DNA from: Siminovitchia sediminis
Lineage (GTDB): Bacteria; Bacillota; Bacilli; Bacillales; Bacillaceae_C
Assembly: GCF_042680885.1 (NCBI RefSeq)
Contig: NZ_JBHUEO010000005.1
Location: 62,001 to 126,000 of the forward strand
DNA: 64,000 bases
Reading direction: 5' to 3'
Shown here: positions 1 to 7,605 of the stretch, piece after piece
Layout: every line of letters begins with the position of its first letter
Numbering within the stretch: the stretch's first letter is position 1
Notes under the pieces: generated by a model
What the model was told of the DNA's origin: nothing
Databases searched by the model: none
The model's input: only the letters and a program-made list of their open reading frames with translations
Made by a program: the position numbers and the translations under genes

Positions 1-228
1 TTAGTCTATAATCATGCCATTCAGCGGATCGGTGCCGGCCAGGCATCCCTGTTTCTAAACTTGTCTCCCTTTTTCTCTTTGGTCGGTGCTTCTTTGTTTT
101 TAGGAGAAAAAATATATGCTTTTCAGTGGGCCGGTTTTATATTTATCGTTATTGGAGTGGTACTTGGAACCGGATTTATTGAACATAGACAACATGTAAA
201 GATGGTCAGCCATCGGCCGGAGGATTAA
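1..228 (+). CDS. EamA/DMT-family transporter, C-terminal end (partial)
   Basis: The open frame enters from the left edge and ends at a TAA at 226-228, giving 75 visible residues. They contain two hydrophobic stretches separated by a short GEK turn and end in a basic, hydrophilic tail. This is the usual last helix pair of the drug/metabolite transporter (EamA) family: small residues in the first helix, then LGEKIYAFQWAGFIFIVIG. Members are ten-helix inner membrane exporters of metabolites or amino acids. The substrate cannot be told from this fragment. A strong terminator follows 28 bases later, so it is not co-transcribed with the next gene. The family call is fairly safe; the start lies outside the window. 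Confidence 0.75.
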   Translation, partial: LVYNHAIQRIGAGQASLFLNLSPFFSLVGASLFLGEKIYAFQWAGFIFIVIGVVLGTGFIEHRQHVKMVSHRPED

Positions 229-256
229 ACTCTCATTCATAAAACTATTTTATAAG

Positions 257-290
257 AGACGGAAACCGACCTTTCCGTCTTTACTTTTTA
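257..290 (+). terminator. Rho-independent terminator after the EamA gene
   Basis: A 9-bp perfect stem AGACGGAAA / TTTCCGTCT (257-265 and 272-280) closes a 6-base loop and is followed by TTACTTTTT. Confidence 0.8.
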
Positions 291-294
291 AAAG

Positions 295-307
295 AGTTTG
301 ATATTCT
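295..307 (+). promoter_or_regulatory. Candidate GntR operator, copy 1 (upstream of gntR)
   Basis: The 13-mer AGTTTGATATTCT lies 30 bases before the gntR start. The same 13-mer recurs at 1159-1171 upstream of tpa, where it forms the left part of a good dyad. Here the right half (TTTTA) is degenerate. A shared site next to a regulator and its neighbour suggests autoregulation. This is inference from the repeat; no binding data are available. Confidence 0.4.
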
Positions 308-336
308 TTTAATAATATATGAACGGAGGGATGTTC

Positions 337-1059
337 ATGAAGATTGACAGTACACACCCGATACCGCTCCATATTCAATTAAAAAAACTGATTGAACAGC
401 AAATTACAACTGGCGTCTATCCTGATCAACTTCCAAGTGAGCGGCAATTCATGGAAAAGTATAACGTGAGCAGGAGCACAGTACGGGAGGCCATTAATCT
501 GCTTGTCAGGGAAGGAATATTGGAAAAAAGACATGGAAAGGGAACTTTTGTTTCGGTAAAACCGATTCAAGACTGGCTTGGTCACTTAAGCAGCACAACA
601 GAGGTTATTCAGAAGATGGGAAAAAAACCGGGGGCAAGGCTTGTGACACATTATAAAACAATTCCGGACCCGTATGTCCAAGAGTTGACTGGCTTTAAAG
701 AAGCTTACTTTATTAAAAGGATCCGCTATGCCGATGATATTGCCATTGGTGTCGAACGCCACTATTATCCCCTGGAAATAGGCGAGAAGCTGGTTAAGTA
801 TGATTTGGATAACGCGACCTTATACGATCTGGTTCAAAACGAATTGGGCATCCAGTTTGCAGAAGCGGATCAGTTGATCTCCTGCGGGCCTTTACTTGAG
901 GAAGATAAGCAGTATTTGGATATACCATCCAACGTAGGTGTAATGACGGCAAGACGGATAATTAAAGATGCCGAAGGTAAAATCATTGAGTTGGAATCGG
1001 CTTTTTATAGAAGTGATATGTATACATTTACAATCAATCTCTCAAGGAAATTTGGGTAG
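337..1059 (+). CDS. GntR-family (HutC/UTRA type) transcriptional regulator
   Basis: A 240-residue protein with an N-terminal winged helix of the GntR class (roughly residues 1-70; the HIQLKKLIEQQI, LPSERQF and SRSTVREAINLL segments are typical). A C-terminal UTRA ligand-binding domain follows (about 90-235). ATGs exist at 319, 331 and 337. I chose 337 because GGAGGG at 325-330 sits 6 bases ahead of it, whereas the 319 ATG precedes that site. UTRA regulators usually bind a small catabolic substrate and derepress the adjacent operon. Here the downstream genes are taurine aminotransferase and Xsc, so taurine, sulfoacetaldehyde or a related amine is a reasonable effector, by inference. A 13-mer shared with the tpa promoter region supports control of both genes. 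Confidence 0.85.
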   Translation: MKIDSTHPIPLHIQLKKLIEQQITTGVYPDQLPSERQFMEKYNVSRSTVREAINLLVREGILEKRHGKGTFVSVKPIQDWLGHLSSTTEVIQKMGKKPGARLVTHYKTIPDPYVQELTGFKEAYFIKRIRYADDIAIGVERHYYPLEIGEKLVKYDLDNATLYDLVQNELGIQFAEADQLISCGPLLEEDKQYLDIPSNVGVMTARRIIKDAEGKIIELESAFYRSDMYTFTINLSRKFG

Positions 1060-1122
1060 AAACCTATATAGAAGGATAATAAGAATGATAAAAAATCCTG
1101 ATATCTGAATTGACAAAAAATA

Positions 1123-1151
1123 TTGAAACCTTAGTTCTAATTCGTTATACT
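1123..1151 (+). promoter_or_regulatory. Sigma-A type promoter for tpa
   Basis: TTGAAA (1123-1128), a 17-base spacer and TATACT (1146-1151). Transcription would start near 1158, at the left edge of the dyad at 1159-1175, so a bound repressor there would block initiation or early elongation. Confidence 0.6.
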
Positions 1152-1158
1152 AAGTTTA

Positions 1159-1175
1159 AGTTTGATATTCTAACT
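1159..1175 (+). promoter_or_regulatory. Candidate GntR operator, dyad copy upstream of tpa
   Basis: The 17-mer AGTTTGATATTCTAACT is a near palindrome: AGTT, GA, TC and AACT are symmetric around its centre, 12 of 17 positions. Its first 13 bases repeat exactly at 295-307 ahead of gntR. It starts about 8 bases after the -10 box of the tpa promoter, a classic repressor position. Confidence 0.5.
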
Positions 1176-1233
1176 GGTACGGACATCCCAACGTCGTGAT
1201 GTTCGAAAAAAGCATGAAACGGAGGTTATCAGG

Positions 1234-2589
1234 ATGAAAACTGAAGTTGAATTAACAGAAGGACCGCAAACCAAAAAGAGCCACCTCTGGAATGCAATAA
1301 CCCGCTACAGTCCAAATACAGAGCCCACTATGGCGGTATCAGGAAAGGGCTCCTGGTTTACGGATGATCAAGGAAACCGTTATCTGGATGGAGTCTCTGG
1401 TTTATGGTGTTTGAATCTTGGACACGGGCAGCAGGAAATTGTCGATGCAGCTGCGGATCAAATGAAAACCCTTTCTTATTTTCCTCTGACAATGAACCAT
1501 CCCCCAGCTGTGAAGCTTGCAGGAAAAATTAGTGAGCTTCTCGGGGCGGATTACCAAGTTTTCTTTTCCAACAGTGGTTCTGAAGCGAATGAAACAGCAT
1601 TTAAGATTATTAGACAGTACCACAATCAAACAGGAAATCCTGGAAAGTATAAAATTATTTCTCGATACAGAGGGTATCATGGTGCAACACTTGGGGCCTT
1701 GAGCGCAACAGCCCAGGCCAATCGGAGAGTGAAATATGATCCAGGTGTTCCAGGATTCCTGCACGTTCACCCTCCATATAGTTACAGGTCACTGTTTGAC
1801 GGCACCCCTGAAGAAACAGATGTAAAAGCAGCCGATCTTCTGGAAAATACCATTTTGCATGAAGGCGAAGAATCGGTTGCAGCTGTCATCATGGAACCGT
1901 TCATATCCGGCGGAGGCGTGATCGTTCCATCAGTGAAATATATCCAGCGGGTTCAGGAAATTTGTAAAAAATATCATGTTTTGCTTGTCATGGATGAGGT
2001 TGTCTCCGGATATGGAAGAACAGGTGAAATGTTTGGATTTCAGCATGCGCCAGGCGTACAGCCGGACATTGTGACAATGGCAAAAGGACTGACAAGTGGT
2101 TACTTGCCTCTGGGAGCAACAGCAGTCAAATCAGAGATTTATAACGTGTTTAAAAAGGAAGGAAAAGATACGCACTTCCGTCATGTATCCACCTATGGAG
2201 GGCACCCTGCAGCATGTGCAGTTGCATTGAAAAATATCGAAATCATTGAAAGGGAAAAAATTGTGGAAAGAGTAAGGGATCTAGGGAAATCAAAGTTAGG
2301 AAAGCTTCACGAACTGAGTGATCATCCATATGTGGGAGAGGTCAGGCAGGCCGGCTTCTTATTGGGTATTGAAATGGTGGCGGACAAAGAAACTAAGGAA
2401 CCGCTGGATGATGAGAAAATGGGCTGGGTATTGGCAGAATGTAAAAAACGCGGTTTGATCATCGGAAGAAACGGAGATACCGTTCCAGGTCTGAGTAATG
2501 TATTGATCATTGCACCTCCGCTTACAAGTACTGAAGAGGATCTTGAGTTCATCGTGGAGACCGTCGGAGCCGTAATCCGCAATCTTTAA
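1234..2589 (+). CDS. tpa: Class III aminotransferase, probable taurine--pyruvate aminotransferase
   Basis: A 451-residue PLP-dependent fold-type I enzyme of the omega-aminotransferase group. It would transfer the amino group of taurine to pyruvate, giving sulfoacetaldehyde and alanine. Visible landmarks are the SNSGSEANE phosphate/PLP segment (112-120), YRGYHG (145-150), the DE pair at 254-255 that holds the pyridine nitrogen, and the Schiff-base lysine K284 in TMAKGLTSGY. Length is normal for the family. The start ATG has an ACGGAGG site 10 bases upstream. It is the first gene of a tpa-lysR-xsc run, and the presence of xsc two genes downstream is what turns a generic aminotransferase call into taurine:pyruvate aminotransferase. 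A beta-alanine or putrescine aminotransferase would look similar by sequence alone. Confidence 0.8.
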   Translation: MKTEVELTEGPQTKKSHLWNAITRYSPNTEPTMAVSGKGSWFTDDQGNRYLDGVSGLWCLNLGHGQQEIVDAAADQMKTLSYFPLTMNHPPAVKLAGKISELLGADYQVFFSNSGSEANETAFKIIRQYHNQTGNPGKYKIISRYRGYHGATLGALSATAQANRRVKYDPGVPGFLHVHPPYSYRSLFDGTPEETDVKAADLLENTILHEGEESVAAVIMEPFISGGGVIVPSVKYIQRVQEICKKYHVLLVMDEVVSGYGRTGEMFGFQHAPGVQPDIVTMAKGLTSGYLPLGATAVKSEIYNVFKKEGKDTHFRHVSTYGGHPAACAVALKNIEIIEREKIVERVRDLGKSKLGKLHELSDHPYVGEVRQAGFLLGIEMVADKETKEPLDDEKMGWVLAECKKRGLIIGRNGDTVPGLSNVLIIAPPLTSTEEDLEFIVETVGAVIRNL

Positions 2590-2614
2590 ATCAATCTCGG
2601 GGAGGAAGCCTTCA

Positions 2615-3529
2615 ATGGATTATGAAAGACTAAAGACGTTTATTGCTGTTGCTGAAAAGAAAAGTTTTTCTGAAGCAGCCAAAATGTTATTTGTCACTCA
2701 GCCAACTATTTCAGCACAAATTAAGGCACTGGAAGAAGAACTGGGGACAAAGCTCTTTGAGAGAACAACCAAAAAAGTTGAAATGACACAGCCAGCTTCC
2801 ATTTTACTCAGATATGCCAAAAAAATTGTTCACTTGAGCGATTCCGCCCAGAAAGAAATATTGGTTTTTGAAGACAATGTGTATGGCGACTTAAAAATGG
2901 GCTGCAGCTTTACCATTGGAGAATATGTCCTGCCCGAGTTTCTAAAATTGTTCAAAGATGATTATCCGCATATTCAAATGAGTGTTGATATCACTAATTC
3001 AAATAATATTGTTTCCAATATTAAAAACCAATTCATTGATGTGGGACTTATAGAAACACCGATTGAAGATCCGCAAATTGCAGTGGAGCCTTTTATGGGA
3101 GATGAATTAATTCTAATCGCTGCTCCCGGATATTTTCCGGATAATGAGATTACGATTTCAGCTGGCCGATTAAAAAATATCCCTCTTATTGTACGAGAAA
3201 AAGGCTCAGGAACGCGTGCTGTCGTAAATCAATACTTAAATCAGGCGGGAATGGGAGACGAGGAATTAAACATCGTGATGGAGCTGGGAAGTACAGAAGC
3301 GGTGAAATCTGCTGTAGTCTCGAAGCTTGGAGTTTCCATCATCTCCAAGAGCGCCATCCAAAAAGAGCTGAAGCTCAAACTTTTAAAGGCTTATCCCATT
3401 AAAGACATCTCATTTTTTCGCCACTTTTACATTGCATACCGTAAGAACGCAGTGTTAAAACAGGCTGCAGAGCTGTTTGTTGAACAAGTCAAAAAAACGG
3501 TGGTGGAAAGTAAAAAAGGGGTTTCTTAA
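2615..3529 (+). CDS. LysR-family transcriptional regulator (CysL-like)
   Basis: A 304-residue LysR protein. The N-terminal helix-turn-helix spans about residues 1-60 (SFSEAAKMLFVTQPTISAQIKALEEELG), followed by a two-lobed periplasmic-binding-like effector domain from about residue 90. The start ATG follows GGGGAGG by 8 bases. It lies only 25 bases after tpa and 65 before xsc on the same strand, so it is probably co-transcribed. LysR proteins of the CysL/CysB type respond to sulfur metabolites and control sulfite or cysteine genes. Because Xsc releases sulfite, a role in sensing sulfur status or acetyl phosphate is plausible but inferred. Having both a GntR and a LysR regulator in one small cluster is unusual. 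Confidence 0.8.
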   Translation: MDYERLKTFIAVAEKKSFSEAAKMLFVTQPTISAQIKALEEELGTKLFERTTKKVEMTQPASILLRYAKKIVHLSDSAQKEILVFEDNVYGDLKMGCSFTIGEYVLPEFLKLFKDDYPHIQMSVDITNSNNIVSNIKNQFIDVGLIETPIEDPQIAVEPFMGDELILIAAPGYFPDNEITISAGRLKNIPLIVREKGSGTRAVVNQYLNQAGMGDEELNIVMELGSTEAVKSAVVSKLGVSIISKSAIQKELKLKLLKAYPIKDISFFRHFYIAYRKNAVLKQAAELFVEQVKKTVVESKKGVS

Positions 3530-3594
3530 TCATATCCACATTCGGGTGTGAATATATAGTAGTCATTTTTAAGGAAAATAAGGGAGGAATCTTA

Positions 3595-5364
3595 ATGGCT
3601 CAAGTAAAACAAAAAATTGCAACAGGGGTAAAAATGAAAATGACCCCCAGTGAGGCAATTGTTGAAACACTGGTACAGGAAAATGTAAAAGAAATTTACG
3701 GAATTGTCGGATCCGCCTTTATGGATATGCTTGACCTATTCCCGACAGCCGGCATCAGGTTTATTCCTGTTCGTCACGAGCAAAGCGCAGCTCATATGGC
3801 AGATGCTTTTACAAGAGTATCAGGTACTGCAGGTGTTGTCATCGGGCAAAACGGTCCCGGGATTACCAATATGGTCACTTCTGTAGCTGCAGCGTACCAG
3901 GCTCATACGCCGATGGTCGTCATCTCACCTTCTGCGGGAACACCGACCATTGGCTGGGACGGATTCCAGGAAGCCGATCAGGTGTCCATCTTTAAGTCAA
4001 TTACCAAAGAAACTGTTCGGGTCACACATACTAGCCGCGTGGCGGACTGCTTGCGCACAGCATTTAGAATCGCCTATGCGGAGCGCGGTCCAGTTTTATA
4101 CGATATCCCTCGCGATCTTTTCTATGGCGAATTGGAAGACCAGATTCTTGAGCCGCATCAATACCGCACAGATGCCAGAGGAAGCGGCGATCCTGCATTG
4201 ATCCAAGATGCTGTTCAGCTATTGAAACATGCCAAGAATCCTGTGATCATATCAGGACGGGGTGCGGTGGATGCAGACGGAGTGGACACCGTTGTCAAAA
4301 TCGCAGAGCATCTGTCCGCTCCGGCTGCAGTATCTTACATGCATAATGACGCTTTTCCTGCAGATCATCCGCTGGCTGTCGGCCCCATTGGCTATATGGG
4401 TTCAAAAGCGGCCATGAATACGTTAAAAGAAGCGGATGTCCTGCTTGCAATCGGAACCCGTCTGTCTGTATTTGGAACACTGCCGTGTTATGACATCGAC
4501 TACTTTCCTAAGAATGCAAAGATCATTCAAATCGATATCAATCCACGAAACATTGCAAGGACGCACCCGATTGAAGTGGGTATCATCGGCGATGCAAAAG
4601 CTGCAGGTGAAGAATTGTACCGCCAGCTGTTAAAAGTCCAGCCGGAACCTGCCAAAAATGCCGAGCGCATGGCGGAAACCGCAAAGAGAAAAGAGGCTTG
4701 GGAGCAGGAGCTCATTGACCTTGCCATGGAACCCGGGAATCCAATAAATCCACGAAGAGCACTGTTGGAATTGACCAGAGCGCTTCCTGAAAATACGATC
4801 ATTTCAACGGACATCGGAAATGTATCATCCACAGCCAATGCCTATTTGAAATTTAATCAAACGAGACGTCATATTGCAGCTTTAACATTTGGAAATACTG
4901 GTTTTGCATATCCAGCCGCCATGGGTGCCCAGCTTGCTGAGCCGGATACACCGGTTGCAGCCATTATCGGAGACGGAGCATGGGGAATGAGCTTGCATGA
5001 AGTGAGTACAGCTGTTGAGCAAAACATCCCGGTTATTGCTTGTGTGTTTAATAACAAATCTTGGGCCGCAGAGAAGAAGAACCAGGTAGATTACTATAAT
5101 AACCGCTTCATAGGTTCAGATATTGAAGCTCCTGACTTTGCGGAAGTGGCCAGATCCATGGGTGCCTTAGGATATACCATCGACAAGCCGGAGGATATTG
5201 CCGGAGTCATCAAAGAAGTACTGGAAAAAAGAAAACCAGCCGTGTTGAACATTTATGTGGATGGTACACAGCTCGCTCCGCCGTTCCGCCGGGATGCTTT
5301 AAAAATGCCTATCCGCTTCTTGGATAAATACAAACACTTGGATCACGAGAATTGGGAGAAATAA
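3595..5364 (+). CDS. xsc: Sulfoacetaldehyde acetyltransferase
   Basis: A 589-residue thiamine diphosphate enzyme. It converts sulfoacetaldehyde and phosphate to acetyl phosphate and sulfite, the carbon-sulfur bond cleaving step of taurine and isethionate breakdown. The cofactor-activating glutamate is E62 in RHEQSAAHMADAF. The ThDP/Mg motif starts with GDG at 459-461 and ends with the NN pair in VFNNKSWAAEKKNQ. The C-terminal FRRDALKMPIRFLDKYKHL segment is characteristic of Xsc rather than acetolactate synthase, to which automatic tools often assign it. Length is typical. The start ATG is preceded by AAGGGAGG. Acetyl phosphate can go to acetyl-CoA via Pta; no pta gene lies next to it in this window. 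Confidence 0.92.
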   Translation: MAQVKQKIATGVKMKMTPSEAIVETLVQENVKEIYGIVGSAFMDMLDLFPTAGIRFIPVRHEQSAAHMADAFTRVSGTAGVVIGQNGPGITNMVTSVAAAYQAHTPMVVISPSAGTPTIGWDGFQEADQVSIFKSITKETVRVTHTSRVADCLRTAFRIAYAERGPVLYDIPRDLFYGELEDQILEPHQYRTDARGSGDPALIQDAVQLLKHAKNPVIISGRGAVDADGVDTVVKIAEHLSAPAAVSYMHNDAFPADHPLAVGPIGYMGSKAAMNTLKEADVLLAIGTRLSVFGTLPCYDIDYFPKNAKIIQIDINPRNIARTHPIEVGIIGDAKAAGEELYRQLLKVQPEPAKNAERMAETAKRKEAWEQELIDLAMEPGNPINPRRALLELTRALPENTIISTDIGNVSSTANAYLKFNQTRRHIAALTFGNTGFAYPAAMGAQLAEPDTPVAAIIGDGAWGMSLHEVSTAVEQNIPVIACVFNNKSWAAEKKNQVDYYNNRFIGSDIEAPDFAEVARSMGALGYTIDKPEDIAGVIKEVLEKRKPAVLNIYVDGTQLAPPFRRDALKMPIRFLDKYKHLDHENWEK

Positions 5365-5376
5365 TATAAACGATCA

Positions 5377-5417
5377 ATCAGCAGCCGATCCGAAAAACTG
5401 AATTGGCTGCTGATTTC
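5377..5417 (+). terminator. Terminator after xsc
   Basis: Ten-base-pair perfect stem ATCAGCAGCC / GGCTGCTGAT (5377-5386 and 5405-5414), 18-base loop, followed by TTCTT. It begins 12 bases after the xsc stop. Confidence 0.65.
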
Positions 5418-5687
5418 TTGTGATGTCATAAAAGTAAATGTTGACTGAGCCATCTGTTCCTAACGGATGTACTTTATTTACCCCTAAAGACACTTCAGTC
5501 CTGTGCAACCGACGAACATGTTCAGGGGCTGGAAGCAAAAAAATACAGTGAAACTCTTGAGACTGCGGTAATGCTTCAAGGCCTGTTCCTGGATACAATG
5601 TTGGTCCGGCTGCAAAATTTTATGAAAATGCCTTCATTGCGATTGCCGTCTATATGTATCGTTTTACTGACTTTTGACTATAACCAG
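5418..5687. other. Intergenic stretch between xsc and tauB, possible gene remnant
   Basis: No intact gene. On the minus strand, 5374-5598 stays open for 74 codons and includes HRTEVSLGVNKVHPLG and GSVNIYFYDITRN. These loosely resemble the C-terminal half of VOC (glyoxalase/bleomycin resistance) proteins. There is no ribosome binding site and the N-terminal half is missing, so at best this is a decayed remnant. I treat it as non-coding. Confidence 0.25.
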
Positions 5688-5714
5688 CAAATAAGGGAGG
5701 CTTCAATGCCTCCC
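5688..5714 (-). terminator. Terminator of the tauCAB operon
   Basis: Stem GGGAGGC / GCCTCCC (5695-5701 and 5708-5714) with a 6-base loop. On the minus strand it is followed by TTATTTG. It sits 21 bases beyond the tauB stop. On the plus strand TCTTTCC follows, so it may work weakly in both directions. Confidence 0.6.
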
Positions 5715-5735
5715 TCTTTCCACTGTTCTGACTTT

Positions 5736-6542
5736 TCAAGAGGATATTAGATTTATAATCTCCTCACGTCTTTCTACAAAATCTGTTTCAGACCTATACA
5801 TTCGTCCTCTGCCTTCTTCAATCTCATAAGGCAAGTCGCTGTACATTTCTTTAATAATCCGTCCGGGCCTGGAGGAAAGGACGATGATATGAGTCCCAAG
5901 TAACAGGGCCTCTTCAACATCGTGAGTAATAAAGAAGATCGTTTTATTGGTTTCTCTCCATATATTCCGAATGTTATCCTGCATTTGCTCTTTTGTCATC
6001 GCATCCAATGCACCAAATGGTTCATCCATTAGGACAATACGCGGATCGTTGGCCAAGACACGGGCAATAGAGGCCCTTTGTTTCATTCCACCGGATAATT
6101 CATAGGATTTCGCCTTTTTAAATTGTGAAAGGCCGACCATCTCTAAATAATGGTTAACAATTTTACGTCTTTCTTGTAGTGGCACATTTCTCATTTTTAA
6201 ACCAAACTCAACGTTTTTTTCAATATTTAGCCAGGGATACAGCATTTGCTGCTGAAATACTACGCCTCTATGCCGATCAGGTTTAGGAGAAATCGGCTCC
6301 CCATCAAGAAGCACCTCGCCGCTTGTAGCCTGATGGAAGCCGGCAATGATCCGGAGTAATGTCGTTTTCCCGCAACCTGATGGTCCCAGCACACAAACAA
6401 AACTTCCTTCTTCAATCTGAAGGTTAATGTCTTTTAAAGCGGTAACGAATTGCTTATCAGTTTGATAGGTTAATTCAACATGCCGCATCTCGATCACGGT
6501 AGACTTGGTTTTGGGTTTTGCAATTACCTGATTCTTGTTCAT
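5736..6542 (-). CDS. tauB: Taurine/sulfonate ABC importer, ATP-binding subunit
   Basis: A 268-residue ABC ATPase of the nitrate/sulfonate/taurine (TauB/SsuB) class that drives uptake through the paired permease. Walker A is GPSGCGKTT (53-61), the Q loop is around residue 97 (VVFQQQMLYPW), the signature is LSGGM (149-153) and Walker B is LMDEP (171-175), with the switch histidine in FITHDVEEA. All catalytic motifs are intact. It is the last gene of a minus-strand tauC-tauA-tauB run, beginning 12 bases after the tauA stop. Position next to tpa and xsc argues for taurine; aliphatic sulfonates or isethionate are alternatives. Confidence 0.85.
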   Translation of the reverse strand: MNKNQVIAKPKTKSTVIEMRHVELTYQTDKQFVTALKDINLQIEEGSFVCVLGPSGCGKTTLLRIIAGFHQATSGEVLLDGEPISPKPDRHRGVVFQQQMLYPWLNIEKNVEFGLKMRNVPLQERRKIVNHYLEMVGLSQFKKAKSYELSGGMKQRASIARVLANDPRIVLMDEPFGALDAMTKEQMQDNIRNIWRETNKTIFFITHDVEEALLLGTHIIVLSSRPGRIIKEMYSDLPYEIEEGRGRMYRSETDFVERREEIINLISS

Positions 6543-6554
6543 GAGACTTGCCTC

Positions 6555-7580
6555 CTAATCCTGTTTAAGGAATTCCGGTGCTATAGCCTCTTCAAATGCT
6601 TCCAGCTCCGGCACAGATTCAATGGCGTTTTGCGTTTTCAGGAAATCAGCTGTGTTTTTTAGAGCCTCGGCAAACTTTCCTTTTTTATCCTCTGTTCCCA
6701 GATACTCCTCAGAAGCTTGTTCTTCGGCATTTAACCAGATCAACTGATCCATGAAAAACCGGGCATCCTCTTTAGAAACATTCAATTCACCTGTCAATGC
6801 TTCAGCTGCTTCATCTGTTGATGTACGGTAATACTCTACGGCTTCATCCAAAATCTTTATATATTGCTTTAATACTTCCGGGTGTTTTTCAATGAATTCT
6901 GTAGTGGCAATTCCTACATCTGCTGTAATAATGCCATCTTCAGCCAGCTCCCGGCTTGTTAAGATAATCTCCCCATCTTCAAGCATTTCACCAAGGGTGG
7001 GGTACCAGACATAACCTCCGTCTATTTGTCCTTGTTTCCATGCAGCCAGCATGTCAGCAGGTTTCATATCTAATATAGTGATTTCTTTTTCGTCTATCCC
7101 TTTTAACTTAAGGGCTGATAAAAGGCTATAGTGTGTAGTCGATCCGAAAGAAACAGCAATTTTTTTACCAACAGCATCCTCAAGCGATTTGATGCCGCTG
7201 TCTTTTTTGACTACCAATGCTTCATTATCTCCAATGACATCATGGAGCCAAATGACTTGATTTGATAATCCTTGGGCTATCCCGGAAGCTACTGAACTGG
7301 ATCCGATAAGTCCTACATCAATCTCCCCGGCTGCCATTGCTGTATTCACGTCAACTGCTGCTTCAAATTGAAGCAGTTCAACTTCAACATTATCGAATTT
7401 CTCTTCGAACATATTCGTCGCTTTTGCCAGCAGTTCTGCATTAGGAATTACTTGATAGCCAATTCTAAACTTAACCGGACCATCCTCTGAATTGGATGCG
7501 GTATTCCCACAAGCACTTAAAGCGAAAAAAGCTAACATCGTTGCAATCGTCACGATCCACCTGACATATTTTTTCTTCAT
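6555..7580 (-). CDS. tauA: Taurine/sulfonate ABC importer, substrate-binding lipoprotein
   Basis: A 341-residue solute-binding protein of the NMT1/SsuA/TauA group. A signal peptide ends in the lipobox LSAC with the lipidated cysteine at 24, so it is anchored outside the membrane. The mature part shows the family's two-lobe pattern (FRIGYQVIPNAELLAKA, then GEIDVGLIGSSSVASG and VGKKIAVSFGSTTHYSLLSAL). I start at the ATG at 7580 because it opens directly on the signal peptide; a longer in-frame ATG at 7643 lies inside tauC. The region where a ribosome binding site should be is an uninterrupted run of 14 G (minus strand) ending 7 bases before the ATG, which may alter initiation. The protein itself appears intact. 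Confidence 0.85.
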   Translation of the reverse strand: MKKKYVRWIVTIATMLAFFALSACGNTASNSEDGPVKFRIGYQVIPNAELLAKATNMFEEKFDNVEVELLQFEAAVDVNTAMAAGEIDVGLIGSSSVASGIAQGLSNQVIWLHDVIGDNEALVVKKDSGIKSLEDAVGKKIAVSFGSTTHYSLLSALKLKGIDEKEITILDMKPADMLAAWKQGQIDGGYVWYPTLGEMLEDGEIILTSRELAEDGIITADVGIATTEFIEKHPEVLKQYIKILDEAVEYYRTSTDEAAEALTGELNVSKEDARFFMDQLIWLNAEEQASEEYLGTEDKKGKFAEALKNTADFLKTQNAIESVPELEAFEEAIAPEFLKQD

Positions 7581-7587
7581 CCCAATG

Positions 7588-7601
7588 CCCCCCCCCCCCC
7601 C
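7588..7601 (-). repeat. Homopolymer run of 14 G (minus strand) before tauA
   Basis: Fourteen consecutive C on the plus strand (G on the coding strand) lie between the tauC stop (7606-7608) and the tauA ATG (7580). The tract occupies the Shine-Dalgarno position. Such long G runs slip during replication and are also a common place for sequencing-length errors. Confidence 0.9.
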
Positions 7602-7605
7602 GAAT

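Noticed and set aside
5374..5598. Minus-strand VOC/glyoxalase-like gene
   Set aside because: Only a vague C-terminal resemblance, no start signal and no N-terminal half; kept only as a possible remnant.
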